NCBI GenBank assembly: GCA_022823505.1
Contig: JAJEIA010000052.1
Location: 1-64,000, forward strand
Origin: Dehalococcoidia bacterium
GTDB taxonomy: Bacteria; Chloroflexota; Dehalococcoidia; Lucifugimonadales; UBA3495
Length of the DNA: 64,000 nt
Direction of reading: 5' to 3'
This document shows positions 41,865 to 50,543 of the stretch, piece after piece. Both the position numbers and the translations under genes were made by a program. Each line of letters opens with the position of its first letter. Positions within the stretch are counted from its first letter, which is position 1. The notes below the pieces were generated by a model that saw only the letters and a program-made list of their open reading frames with translations, was not told the DNA's origin and ran no database searches.

Positions 41865-42773
41865 TCAGGCCCGTGGGTGGCTCCGCTCGTATTCGGCGCG
41901 GACGTGGGAATCGGTCAGGTGCGTGTACACCTGGGTCGTGGAGATGCTGGAGTGTCCCAGCAACTCCTGCACGTGGCGCAGGGATGCCCCGTTCTGCAGC
42001 AGGTGGGTGGCGAAACTGTGCCGCAGCGTGTGCGGGGTGATCTTCGGGTCGACGTCGGCGGCCTTGGCGGCGGTTTTGAGGATGTTCCAAACCCATTGCC
42101 GGGTGAGCCGCTCACCACGCTGATTCAGGTACAGGGCGGTTTCACCCTTCTTGTCACCCAGTAGCTCGACGCGGGCGCCGCCGATGTACTCCCGCAGGTT
42201 CGACAGGGCGTCGGGGTAGAGGTAGACGATCCGCTCCTTGGAACCCTTTCCCCAGGTGCGGATGAAGCCCTCTTCGAAGTCGATGTCCTGCACATTGAGC
42301 GCCACCAGTTCGCTCACCCGCAGGCCGGTGGCGTACAGCAGTTCCAGGATACTGGCGTCCCGGCGCCCTTCGGGCGTGCCGGTGTCGGCCGCCGTGGTCA
42401 GCAGTCGCCTGACGTCGTCTTCCGAGATGTACTTGGGGACCGTCCGCCCCACCCGGGGCGAGCCCAGGTTCTCCGTGGGGTCTTCGGTGATCAGCCCGTT
42501 GGCGCTGAGGTAGCCGAAGAATGATCGAACCGCCGCCACTTTGCGAGCCGTGGTGGTGTCCCGGTACTTGCGGTTATCCCTGAGCTCGCTGATATACGCG
42601 TTGAGCAGGTTGATGTCGACCAGACGCCATACTTCCTGATCCTCGGAATTGAGGCTGTCCGCGACGAATTCGCGGAACTGGTTCAGGTCGTTGCTGTACG
42701 CGTCCAGCGTGTTCTGGGAAAAGCCCCGCTCAACGATGAGGTGTTGCAGGAACGAATTTACCGTTTGCCTCAT
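41865..42773 (-). CDS. Xer-family tyrosine recombinase
   Basis: A 302-residue protein with an N-terminal SAM-like domain (FLQHLIVERGFSQNTLDAYS) and a catalytic domain carrying the R-K-H-R-H-Y set: ATGLRVSEL, GKGSKER, HTLRHSFATHLL, LGHSSISTTQVYTH. Length and motifs fit chromosome-dimer resolution (XerC/XerD; I cannot separate the two) rather than an integrative-element integrase. No att-like repeats are visible. Confidence 0.9.
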   Translation of the reverse strand: MRQTVNSFLQHLIVERGFSQNTLDAYSNDLNQFREFVADSLNSEDQEVWRLVDINLLNAYISELRDNRKYRDTTTARKVAAVRSFFGYLSANGLITEDPTENLGSPRVGRTVPKYISEDDVRRLLTTAADTGTPEGRRDASILELLYATGLRVSELVALNVQDIDFEEGFIRTWGKGSKERIVYLYPDALSNLREYIGGARVELLGDKKGETALYLNQRGERLTRQWVWNILKTAAKAADVDPKITPHTLRHSFATHLLQNGASLRHVQELLGHSSISTTQVYTHLTDSHVRAEYERSHPRA

Positions 42774-42918
42774 GATCTCCGCCAGTGGGCTGGTGTATGG
42801 CCCGTCTCCGCCTTGCTTCCCGGTCTGCCGGGTGGTGTGGCGGGCGTATTGCGCTATTCTTGTACATCCAAACCAGAGACGTCATTCGGCGAACGATGCG
42901 GGATTCGGCGAATTCCGG

Positions 42919-43404
42919 TCACACGAGGCTGAAAACTCCCACCGCCGCCAGCGTTACGAGAGCGGCGTGGATGATCAGGCTTGCGGCGATTGATGCCAAC
43001 AACCGGCTCCGGCGCATCCCGGCCACCTCCAGGGTCAGCGTGGTAACATACACCCCGGCCCACGGTGTGACGACCAGAACGCCCCACACGCCCCAGCGGT
43101 CCAGCGCCTGCAACAACCGTTGGCTCCGCCGCCGCAGCATCCACCTGACCGCCGATCGAACCGGCTTGAGACGCATACGAAGCATTACTCTGAGCACCCC
43201 CGTGCCGCGCTCCGCCCTCTGGAACATCACGGAAATCACCACCGCGGGCAATAGGTTGAACGCCACAGACACCACGGCAACCAGTACGGGATTCAACCCC
43301 AGTCCCACGCCCAGCGGTATGGACACCAACTCCTCGCCGATGGGCGATGCGGCGGTCAGCGCCACCGCTACATACTTGGCCCACAAACTCGCGGCCTCCC
43401 GCAC
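42919..43404 (-). CDS. Small multidrug-export family (COG2426-like) membrane protein
   Basis: A 161-residue hydrophobic protein with four to five helices and the family pattern SPIGEELVSIPLGVGLGLNP followed by AFNLLPAVVISVMF; a basic loop (RMRLKPVRSAVRWMLRRRSQR) sits in the middle. Family function as an exporter is only presumed. It reads divergently from the next small membrane protein gene. Confidence 0.72.
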   Translation of the reverse strand: MREAASLWAKYVAVALTAASPIGEELVSIPLGVGLGLNPVLVAVVSVAFNLLPAVVISVMFQRAERGTGVLRVMLRMRLKPVRSAVRWMLRRRSQRLLQALDRWGVWGVLVVTPWAGVYVTTLTLEVAGMRRSRLLASIAASLIIHAALVTLAAVGVFSLV

Positions 43405-43470
43405 CGGCCGGTTGGCCGGCCGACGGTGCGTTCCTTACAGTCGTCCGCAACGACGACCAGAGATTTGAAC

Positions 43471-43689
43471 ATGAACGGGTTAATTGTACTGGCAGCAGCC
43501 CTGCAGGCCGGCGGAGAGCCGGCGGATCTGTCTTTCCTGGCCTACCTGGATATATGGATTATCGGTGGGTTGGTGTTGCTGGCGGTAGTCGTGGTGACCG
43601 GCAAGTGGATCTATGGACGACTCCGTCGGCGTGATGAGGACGACCGGTATTATGACGAGCGGTACGACGGCTACGATTATGAATGCTGA
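43471..43689 (+). CDS. Small single-span membrane protein with acidic, tyrosine-rich tail
   Basis: A 72-residue protein: a hydrophobic N-terminus, a transmembrane helix (IIGGLVLLAVVVVTGKWIY), then RLRRRDEDDRYYDERYDGYD. Positive-inside charge predicts a cytoplasmic tail. No family recognised. Confidence 0.55.
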   Translation: MNGLIVLAAALQAGGEPADLSFLAYLDIWIIGGLVLLAVVVVTGKWIYGRLRRRDEDDRYYDERYDGYDYEC

Positions 43690-43805
43690 CCCACGCGATC
43701 CCTGTTGATGCATGCTGCGAGTTGGGATTCTCCGTATATCGTTTGACAGGATTCTACGGATTTTATACCCTCGGCTAACAACGTCGGCCTCAGGAGTACG
43801 TGCAG

Positions 43806-44411
43806 ATGGTCACCCGAGGATTCTTCGGACGGCGCCGCGAAACACCCCCTCGCCCCATCCCGCCCGGTCAATACCTGGAACGGGGCTTCCCGGTGCTGAC
43901 CGCGGGTCCCACCCAGCGGGTGCCGCTGGATCAGTGGAGCTTCGTCCTGGTCGGAGCGGAAGGCGAACCGCTGGGCGAGTGGAACTGGGAGCAATTTCGT
44001 TCGTTGCCCGAGACGGAGATTTTCACCGACATCCACTGCGTCACCAAGTGGAGCAAGCTGGACACCACCTGGAAGGGCGTCACCATCGATGATCTCCTGG
44101 TGGCCGCCGGAGTTTCGGATCCACCGCCGTACCTGATGGCCTTTTCCTACGGCGGCTACACCACCAACCTGCCCACGTGGGATGTCCTCGAGGGTCGCGG
44201 CATGGTGGCGTTTGAGTTCGACGGACAGCCCATCGCGGCGGAGCACGGCGGGCCGGCTCGCCTGGTGGTGCCGCACCTGTACTTCTGGAAATCCGCCAAG
44301 TGGCTGCGTGGCATCCGGTTCATGCCCCAGGACCAGCCGGGCTTCTGGGAGCAGTACGGTTACCACATGTACGGGGATCCCTGGAAGGAACAGCGGTATT
44401 GGGGCGATTAG
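43806..44411 (+). CDS. Sulfite-oxidase-like molybdopterin oxidoreductase
   Basis: A 201-residue protein from ATG 43806 (CAGGAG ten bases upstream). It contains the molybdopterin-binding core only: the cysteine in DIHCVTKWS that ligates molybdenum, the strand TTWKGVTIDDLL, GYTTNLPTWD, and the C-terminal LYFWKSAKWLRGIRFM. Family members reduce or oxidise small S- or N-oxides; MsrP is a relative. Its stop overlaps the start of the flavin reductase gene by one base, suggesting an obligate pair. Confidence 0.88.
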   Translation: MVTRGFFGRRRETPPRPIPPGQYLERGFPVLTAGPTQRVPLDQWSFVLVGAEGEPLGEWNWEQFRSLPETEIFTDIHCVTKWSKLDTTWKGVTIDDLLVAAGVSDPPPYLMAFSYGGYTTNLPTWDVLEGRGMVAFEFDGQPIAAEHGGPARLVVPHLYFWKSAKWLRGIRFMPQDQPGFWEQYGYHMYGDPWKEQRYWGD

Positions 44412-45181
44412 TGCCGGACGCGGCCACAGCGCCCGCCACAGCCTGGCAGTTGACCACCGTGGAGCGGGTTACTGTCGAGACCTACCGCGCCAAGACCTTC
44501 ACCCTGCGGCTCGCCGAGCCGCGCCCGTTTCGCGCCGGCCAGCACTACGACGTCCGCCTGACCGCGCCTGACGGCTATCAGGCCCAGCGTTCCTACTCGG
44601 TGGCGTCGGCTCCGGACGATTGCGCGCGCATCGATCTCACGGTGGAGCTGATACCGGATGGCGAGGTTTCCCCGTACTTCCACGAGATGGTGGAGCCGGG
44701 TGATGTCCTGGAAGTGCGTGGCCCCATCGGCGGCCCCTTCACCTGGACACCTGACCTTGCCGGCCCTCTCCTGCTGTTGGCCGGTGGGTCCGGGATCGTC
44801 CCCCTGAAGTCCATCCTGATGCATCGAGATCTGGCAGCCCCGGACACGCCGGCGTTGTTGCTGTACTCGGCGCGCGGCCCGGAGGACATCATCTACCGCA
44901 AGTTCCTGGACGGCGCTGGCCGGCGCAACTCCTGTGTTGCCGTCCGGTGCGCGCTGACCCGACGACAGCCGCCCGGCTGGATCGGATACTCACGCCGGGT
45001 TGATGCGGTCATGGTGCGGGAATGCATCGATGAGCTCATGACGATGCACGGTAGCGACGCCGTTCCCCTGGCCTACGCCTGCGGGCCCACCGGTTTCGTG
45101 GAGACTGCGGCTGACGCCCTGCTGTCCGTCGGCGTCGCCGAATCCGCCATTCGAACGGAGCGGTTCGGGCCGACTCAATAG
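44411..45181 (+). CDS. Ferredoxin-reductase-like FAD/NAD(P)H oxidoreductase
   Basis: A 256-residue flavoprotein from GTG 44411. FAD motif RSYSVAS, phosphate loop GPIGGPFTW, NAD(P) motif LLAGGSGIVPLKSIL, and the C-terminal ACGPTGFVETA. No ferredoxin domain is fused. Translational coupling to the sulfite-oxidase-like gene indicates that it feeds electrons to that molybdenum protein, so the pair probably works as a reductase. Confidence 0.88.
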   Translation: MPDAATAPATAWQLTTVERVTVETYRAKTFTLRLAEPRPFRAGQHYDVRLTAPDGYQAQRSYSVASAPDDCARIDLTVELIPDGEVSPYFHEMVEPGDVLEVRGPIGGPFTWTPDLAGPLLLLAGGSGIVPLKSILMHRDLAAPDTPALLLYSARGPEDIIYRKFLDGAGRRNSCVAVRCALTRRQPPGWIGYSRRVDAVMVRECIDELMTMHGSDAVPLAYACGPTGFVETAADALLSVGVAESAIRTERFGPTQ

Positions 45182-45210
45182 CCTCACGCCTGCCCGTTTT
45201 CGCTTGAACT

Positions 45211-45303
45211 GCCATTGCGAGCGAAGAGCGGCAATCTCGTTCCGGGCGGAATCATCGCCCAAGCAGCGAGACCGCCACGACGCTGCACTCCTCGCGATGA
45301 CAA
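45211..45303. repeat. TTGCGAGC-type interspersed palindrome
   Basis: GCCATTGCGAGCGAAGAGCG (45211 onward) is an inverted copy of the right arm, which ends CTCCTCGCGATGACAA. Inner words CAATCTCGT and CGAGACCGCC also pair. A second copy lies at 58101-58198. Confidence 0.75.
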
Positions 45304-45322
45304 TAACTGGGTATATGTGAAC

Positions 45323-46018
45323 TCAATAGCCGGTGCCCAGCTCAGCCAGCCAGTTAGCCACCGGGAGCAGGGTGGACCACAGGATGCCGGGCCGCAGCAC
45401 GTAGTCCGACGCGATGAGGGCCACCAACAGCAGCGGCGCAAACCGCTGGAACCGCTGGTGCGTTTCCGCCGCCGACTCCGGGAGCAACGCGGCCAGCACC
45501 CGGTAGCCGGCCAACGGTGCCAGCGGCAGCACCTGGAACGCGGCCTGCATCAGGTTGTAGATGATCAACAATCCGACCACGTCCGATATCCCCGAGCGCA
45601 GGCCGCCCGTCATCACCAGCGTCAGGGTGTCGGGCGACGGGTAGGTCCAACCAAGCAGGCCGGCCTTGACCGGCGAGGCCAGCAGGAACGCCACCGTGAT
45701 GTTCCCCAGCGGTCCGGCGGACGAGACCACGACCGATGGCCAACGTCCCTGCCGTCCCGGCGGCCCCGGCAATTGGCGGCCCCAGCCGAATCCGGAGACG
45801 GTCGCCAGGATCAGGCCGGCTATATCCAGATGTCGCAGCGGATTGCCGAGCAGGCGTCCCTGGGCGCGAGGCGCAGGGTCTCCCAACAGGGTGGCGATCA
45901 ACGCCTGGAACCACCCGTTGACCCAGATGGCGACCGCGCCGGAAAAGGCGCAGAGCACCACCAGACGCACGAAGGCCCCAATGTCCTCGGGCAGCAGATT
46001 CGCGGACGATATCAGCAT
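45323..46018 (-). CDS. Site-2-protease-like membrane protein lacking its zinc site
   Basis: A 231-residue protein with five to six helices, clearly shaped like the short M50 family: a first motif helix followed by LLGDPAPRAQGRLLGNPLRHLDIAG, then GFGWG, and later NLMQAAFQVLPLAPLAGYRVL. The catalytic HExxH position reads NGWFQ (residues 34-38) and the NPxxDG-type aspartate position reads LAGY, so all zinc ligands are lost. It can hardly be a protease; it may bind peptides or act as a scaffold. Last gene of the minus-strand R2/HEPN-like cluster, 78 bp after its neighbour. Confidence 0.75.
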   Translation of the reverse strand: MLISSANLLPEDIGAFVRLVVLCAFSGAVAIWVNGWFQALIATLLGDPAPRAQGRLLGNPLRHLDIAGLILATVSGFGWGRQLPGPPGRQGRWPSVVVSSAGPLGNITVAFLLASPVKAGLLGWTYPSPDTLTLVMTGGLRSGISDVVGLLIIYNLMQAAFQVLPLAPLAGYRVLAALLPESAAETHQRFQRFAPLLLVALIASDYVLRPGILWSTLLPVANWLAELGTGY

Positions 46019-46096
46019 CAGCGGCGGCTATTTTACGCCATAGCCGCCGCAACGCCCGCACACCCCGGTGCGGGTTCTCGGGTCATTCGAGACCGG

Positions 46097-46549
46097 TCAG
46101 CCCGGTTCGACCCACTGCCCGAAGGATACGCCGCCCGTGTATTGCTCCGGAAGCAGATCGCAAAGGATATCCAACAGCGGTCGGACGTCCGCCAGGGCAT
46201 TTCGGGCGCGTTCCGAGTTCATATAAACTTCGTAGAAGTTGCCGTGCAAACCCTCCGCAGCGCGAAGGCCCCGGTCAATAGTCAGGGCCTGTTCGGGTAG
46301 TTCTGCCATCAACCCTGCGATCGCGTCTCGGATGGCCTCGTGATCATAATGCTCCCATTCACGCAGGGTGGCTACGGCCTTGGTGAGTTGTGCGACCGTG
46401 CCCCAGCCTTTTTCGCCGGCCTGGCAGTAATCACCCTCTGCCAGGTGCGCCGGCCACTTCGACCAGTAATCGCGCGCCTGGGCCAGGTGCTTCATGACGC
46501 GAGCGTCTCTGCGATCCGGCCTTTCAGGCCGGCGGGTTCGTGGCGGCAT
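46097..46549 (-). CDS. HEPN/PaREP1-like small helical protein, second copy
   Basis: A 150-residue all-helical protein (ATG 46549; ATG 46495 would remove a basic N-terminal extension). Shared with the copy at 47844-48221: AGEKGWGTVAQLTKAVATLREWEHYDH against ASEKGWGAAAQMLKSIAEQRGWEHKGH, then GLHGNFYE against SLHTNFYE. This matches my memory of PaREP1/HEPN-like proteins. It starts four bases after the stop of the degenerate R2-like gene. Confidence 0.6.
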   Translation of the reverse strand: MPPRTRRPERPDRRDARVMKHLAQARDYWSKWPAHLAEGDYCQAGEKGWGTVAQLTKAVATLREWEHYDHEAIRDAIAGLMAELPEQALTIDRGLRAAEGLHGNFYEVYMNSERARNALADVRPLLDILCDLLPEQYTGGVSFGQWVEPG

Positions 46550-46553
46550 GTCC

Positions 46554-47765
46554 TTATTCAGCCTGCTGCAACACAGCGGCCAGGTCCGGATGCAGCCCGC
46601 TCTCCTGCTTCTGGATGCCCACGTAGTGCAATCGCGTCAGGTACTGGCGGACGTAGTCCGCGCGCAGTTTGTTTACCGCGGTCATGCCCTCGGTCATCCC
46701 TGCGACCGAGCCTCCGGCGATGATCGCCATGGCTTCCCACAGTACCGGGTCGCGCATCTCGCCTGCCATGTCCTTCTCAATGGAGCCCAGGATCCGTCGC
46801 AGCGACACGCCGAAGTCAACGCCCTTGACGGCGACCGTCAGCTTCAGCATCGCCATGCCGTAGGCCAGGTGTCGAGCCTTGTCCTGCAGGGAAAGGCTGA
46901 ACAGCTTGCGGTCCACCGGGTTGGTGGCGAAGTGCGCCCCGAACCGGTAAAGCAGCATCGTCAGCGTGCCCCGGGCGATGTACAGCGAAACGGAAACTTC
47001 CGGCCAGCCGGCCCGGGTCTCGGTCATGCGCCGGCTCACCATGCCGGGGGATTCCAGACCCAGGGCGCCGCCGTTGCAGAGCGCCCGGTGCCGCATCGCC
47101 TCGAAGTGCCGCGCCGAGTCGAATTCCTGGGTGGCCAGGAACATCTTGGGTTCGATGTAGGCGTAGTTCATGCGGTGCAGCCACAGGCCGATGGTTTCGA
47201 TCTCGGCGGTGGCATGCTGGCCCAACTCGGTGCACAGCTGGCACCATGCCAGTTCCAGGGTCTCCGGCTGGTCGGGAATCTCGTCCCACGGGATGTCCTG
47301 CATGGCGTTCCAGCGGCGCTGGATGGCCTCTTCGTAGAGCCAGGCCGCGTTGTCCGACCATAGCTCATCCTTGCGATTCACTGAGTAGTTGTCCAGGCGT
47401 GGCATTCCCGGCGTGGCAAAGGACCCGCGGGGCATTCGGGTCATCTCCCGGCTCTCCTCGGGGATTTCGCCGTACAGGCCAACGTTGATCCCATCTATGG
47501 TCAGCCCGTGAGCGGTGGGAGTGGCACGGGTTCCCCACTGCCGGGTGTCCTTCATCCAGGGGAACCGCTCGGTCGGAGACGGTGGTGCCTCGGGCTCGGC
47601 CGGCGCCTCTGCGGTCTTGGCGACCTCTGGCTCAGCGGCGGTGTTTTCGGCGACGTTCTGCTGGACGCGTTCTGCGGCCGACGACCGGTAGTTCCCGGTG
47701 GGGTTGCTGTCGTCGACGGGCCCGGCCGGGTCGCTGCTGTTCTGCGGATCATTCTGCGTGGTCAT
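46554..47765 (-). CDS. R2-like ferritin-fold protein with degenerate metal site
   Basis: A 403-residue protein: a disordered Ala/Glu/Pro-rich N-terminus (1-65), then a ferritin-like four-helix core homologous to the protein at 48234-49331. The helix motifs keep both histidines (H220 in EFDSARH and H299 in LQDKARH), but the carboxylates found in the paralogue are A185, S217, A277 and K296. It therefore probably cannot bind a diiron centre in the usual way. Likely a non-catalytic partner or regulator of the intact paralogue. Confidence 0.72.
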   Translation of the reverse strand: MTTQNDPQNSSDPAGPVDDSNPTGNYRSSAAERVQQNVAENTAAEPEVAKTAEAPAEPEAPPSPTERFPWMKDTRQWGTRATPTAHGLTIDGINVGLYGEIPEESREMTRMPRGSFATPGMPRLDNYSVNRKDELWSDNAAWLYEEAIQRRWNAMQDIPWDEIPDQPETLELAWCQLCTELGQHATAEIETIGLWLHRMNYAYIEPKMFLATQEFDSARHFEAMRHRALCNGGALGLESPGMVSRRMTETRAGWPEVSVSLYIARGTLTMLLYRFGAHFATNPVDRKLFSLSLQDKARHLAYGMAMLKLTVAVKGVDFGVSLRRILGSIEKDMAGEMRDPVLWEAMAIIAGGSVAGMTEGMTAVNKLRADYVRQYLTRLHYVGIQKQESGLHPDLAAVLQQAE

Positions 47766-47843
47766 GATGTGTTACCCCAATCAATACGGCCCGTCAATTC
47801 GAATGAGACGGGCCGTGAGCAATGATCGTGCCGCTCGTCGCAG

Positions 47844-48221
47844 CTACTTGAATTGGTTGTTGTGGGCCAGTAGCGGTTCCAAAATGTCCAAAAACTGCCT
47901 GACGTCTTCCAAGCCGTCCGCCACGTCCTCAACAGTGTCCAGATCTTCGTAGAAATTTGTGTGCAGGCTGTCGGCCACTCTGTAGAGACGGCGGATGTTA
48001 CGATCGCCGGTTTCATCGGCCAACCGACTCGCTACCCGCCGGATCAGCCGATGCCCTTTGTGCTCCCATCCTCGCTGCTCGGCGATGGATTTGAGCATCT
48101 GGGCGGCCGCACCCCAGCCTTTCTCAGACGCCTGTTGGGTGTCGCCTTGCGCAAGTTCAACGAAGCCCTGCTCCAGTAGCCTTCGGCTGGCCTCTTGGTA
48201 TGTTTGCGCTTGCGTAACCAT
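47844..48221 (-). CDS. HEPN/PaREP1-like small helical protein, first copy
   Basis: A 125-residue helical protein (MVTQAQTYQEASRRLLEQGF...) whose core AQGDTQQASEKGWGAAAQML and SLHTNFYED motifs match the copy at 46097-46549. Classical HEPN RNases carry R-x4-6-H; no clear one is seen here, so nuclease activity is doubtful. It follows the intact R2-like gene by 12 bp. Confidence 0.6.
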   Translation of the reverse strand: MVTQAQTYQEASRRLLEQGFVELAQGDTQQASEKGWGAAAQMLKSIAEQRGWEHKGHRLIRRVASRLADETGDRNIRRLYRVADSLHTNFYEDLDTVEDVADGLEDVRQFLDILEPLLAHNNQFK

Positions 48222-48233
48222 GGTCCGTGCAGG

Positions 48234-49331
48234 TTACGCCGCTGCCTGGTAGACCTCCAGCAGCGCGGGGTTCACGCGCCCGTTCTCGATGCGGTCGTCG
48301 AAGCCACAGGACTTGAGGCGCTGGAAGTATTCCTTGACCTGGCGCTGGCGGATGGCCGCCAGGATCTTCTGGCCCTCTTCGGCCTTGTCCGCGCCGCCGC
48401 CCAGCAGGATGGCCAGCGACTCGGCAGTCAGGTTGGCGCTGCGGGCCGCCGGGTTCTCGCCGCCGTTGCCTGTGGCCTGCCGGTCCTCAGCCTCGTCCAG
48501 GTAGGCGTGGACCTCTTCCCGCCGCTCCGGCACACACTCGTTCATGTAGCGGGCGTGCAGTACGCCGAAGGCCACGTGGCGCGCCTCGTCCTGGGCCGCG
48601 CGACGGTAGATGGCCTTCTCGGCGTCGTTGTATGCCATGAGCTCGCCCAGGCGGAACAGGGTCAGCACGTTGCCCTCGCCGACGATGTGCAGCCGGCTGG
48701 AAAGCTCGGTGAACTCGCGGGCGTTGTCGGTGCTCCCGCCGGTGACGTCGCTCACCGAGTCGATCATCCGCATCAGGCCGCCGCCGTTGGCCAGCGCCCG
48801 CTTGCGGAACACTTCCATGTGCCGCGACTCGTCCATCACCTGGGTCAGCAGGAACATCCGCACCTCGTGGTAGTCCGGGGACATCTGCGCGATGAACCGG
48901 CCCGGCACGTCGGCGGCGACGAACTCGACCTGGGCGAAGAAGGTGGCCAACTGGCACTGCGCGGCCTCAACGTCGTCGGGCAGCGGGCGCAGCGTCTCCC
49001 ACGGAATGTCGGTGGCCGAGGACCACTGCCGTGAGACGGCCTCCTGGTACAGCTTGGTCAGGTTGAAGCCCCAGACTTCCTTCTTGTCGCGGAAGGTGTA
49101 GGCCCCATATTGCGGAACGCCTTCCCGGGGGATCGCGCCGCGGGTGCGCTGGGTCTGGTTGGGCGACTCGTCCAGCAGGCCGGCGGTGTACTCCGCCAGC
49201 GTGGGGTCGTGCGCCAGTTCCTCTTCGGCGCCGGGAACCTGGTCTTTTATTTGCTGGAGCCACGACAGGCTGAAGCCGTTCTGCAGCGCCTGTTCCATCT
49301 CTACAGTGGTGCGGTCTTGCAAAGTAGCCAT
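48234..49331 (-). CDS. R2-like diiron ferritin-fold oxidoreductase
   Basis: A 365-residue protein of the ribonucleotide-reductase-R2/ferritin-like superfamily. Likely metal ligands are E136 (AQVEF), E168 and H171 (MDESRH), E230 (LGELM), and E249 and H252 (QDEARH), the classical four-helix E, ExxH, E, ExxH order. Not a true NrdB: no large subunit is nearby and the length and N-terminus differ. It could be an oxygenase or desaturase. First gene of the five-gene minus-strand cluster; a repeat and a divergent gene lie upstream. Confidence 0.75.
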   Translation of the reverse strand: MATLQDRTTVEMEQALQNGFSLSWLQQIKDQVPGAEEELAHDPTLAEYTAGLLDESPNQTQRTRGAIPREGVPQYGAYTFRDKKEVWGFNLTKLYQEAVSRQWSSATDIPWETLRPLPDDVEAAQCQLATFFAQVEFVAADVPGRFIAQMSPDYHEVRMFLLTQVMDESRHMEVFRKRALANGGGLMRMIDSVSDVTGGSTDNAREFTELSSRLHIVGEGNVLTLFRLGELMAYNDAEKAIYRRAAQDEARHVAFGVLHARYMNECVPERREEVHAYLDEAEDRQATGNGGENPAARSANLTAESLAILLGGGADKAEEGQKILAAIRQRQVKEYFQRLKSCGFDDRIENGRVNPALLEVYQAAA

Positions 49332-49442
49332 AGGTAGTCCTTCTTCGCCGATGATGACGGAATTATGCTCGCAATGTACCCGATGGCGCGGTGAAGCGTC
49401 AAGCGTGGTGTCGCGGGAGTCAAGGCCTTGTCAAAGTTAATT

Positions 49443-49520
49443 CGTCATTCCCGCTTATGCGGGAATCTAGGAGGTCGTAGTGATCGGATTGTTCTAGATT
49501 CCGGCGAAACCGGAATTACG
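49443..49520. repeat. CGTCATTCC-type interspersed palindrome, copy 3
   Basis: CGTCATTCCCGCTTATGCGG with a GGAATCTAG word is inverted relative to the CTAGATTCCGGCG...CCGGAATTACG arm. It fills most of the gap between the R2-like operon and the divergent tcmP gene; the rest of that about 300-bp gap shows nothing else. Confidence 0.7.
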
Positions 49521-49640
49521 GTTCGGGGTGAAAGGCCGCCAACCTGCGCTTTGAAAAGGCCCTGCGCGGGAGTGCGTTGCGGGAATGTGTCTAGCCTGAT
49601 ACTCTCCATGATAGATCAAATATTCTATCGAGGCTATGGC

Positions 49641-50540
49641 ATGACTAGCGAAGCAATCCATCCCGAGCGTTCTTGGACGGAGGAAAAGCTACAGATTCTC
49701 GAAGGCTACTTGAAGGCTTACACGACCGCACTGAAGAACCGAGATTTCCATCTCACTTACGTGGATGCGTTCGCTGGCACCGGGTATGTCAGCCGTGACG
49801 CAACGCAAAGCCTAGCGACTTGGGGTGATGACCTTGATGACATGTCGAGGGACGTCTTGCAAGGTTCTACACGACGGGCAATCGCGGTCGACGACAAGCC
49901 GTTCGACAGTTTTATATTTGTGGAACAAAATCCTGAACACGCAGCGGCTCTGCGCAGAATGCAGCATGAATTCGGAGAGCGCGACATTAAAGTTGAGCGG
50001 GCAGAGGCTAACGGATTTCTACAAATGTGGTGCGACGCCCAAAATCGCCTGCTTGGGGTCCCTTGGGATAAGCCAGGGAACCGCCAGCGTGCCGTCGTGT
50101 TCCTCGACCCCTTTGCCACACAAGTCGAATGGCAAACCGTATCGTCCATTGCGAGAACACAATCCATTGACCTATGGATTTTATTCCCATTGTCTGCGAT
50201 CACGAGGATATTGCCTCGCAACCGCCAGCCTGACGAAAGCTATGCTGCAACCCTTGATAACATTTACGGAAGTGACGAATGGCGTACCCTGTATCGAACC
50301 AGAGTCCGGCGGACGCTGTTCGGTGACGAATTAGAGATCATTCGTGCCGAGCAAGAGGCTATTGTGCAGCTGTATTTGGAAAGGCTGAGTTCTGTTTTCG
50401 GCGCGGTTTCACCATCACCAAAATGGTTCAATAATTCGCGCAATTCTCCGCTGTTTGCATTCATGTTCGCTGCAGCCAACCCAGGTCGCGGCGGGCGGAT
50501 AGCGCTCGACATCGCCAACCACCTGTTAAGAAACTGGTAA
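49641..50540 (+). CDS. tcmP: Three-Cys-motif partner protein TcmP
   Basis: A 299-residue protein from ATG 49641. The N-terminus WTEEKLQILEGYLKAYTTAL and YVDAFAGTGYV, and later VFLDPFATQVEW, match TcmP; the DAFAGTG and LDPFA motifs resemble those of Rossmann methyltransferases. TcmP genes are found next to genes for a three-cysteine protein (Gp37/Gp68, DUF5131), as here, three bases downstream. The molecular role of the pair is not established. GC content is lower than that of the surroundings. Confidence 0.85.
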   Translation: MTSEAIHPERSWTEEKLQILEGYLKAYTTALKNRDFHLTYVDAFAGTGYVSRDATQSLATWGDDLDDMSRDVLQGSTRRAIAVDDKPFDSFIFVEQNPEHAAALRRMQHEFGERDIKVERAEANGFLQMWCDAQNRLLGVPWDKPGNRQRAVVFLDPFATQVEWQTVSSIARTQSIDLWILFPLSAITRILPRNRQPDESYAATLDNIYGSDEWRTLYRTRVRRTLFGDELEIIRAEQEAIVQLYLERLSSVFGAVSPSPKWFNNSRNSPLFAFMFAAANPGRGGRIALDIANHLLRNW

Positions 50541-50543
50541 CTC

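Noticed and set aside
41865-42773. Integrase of a mobile element
   Set aside because: Length and motifs fit Xer recombinases, and there is no flanking att-like repeat or cargo.
48234-49331. Ribonucleotide reductase small subunit (nrdB)
   Set aside because: The ligand pattern fits the superfamily, but there is no large subunit gene, and the N-terminus, length and partner genes differ.
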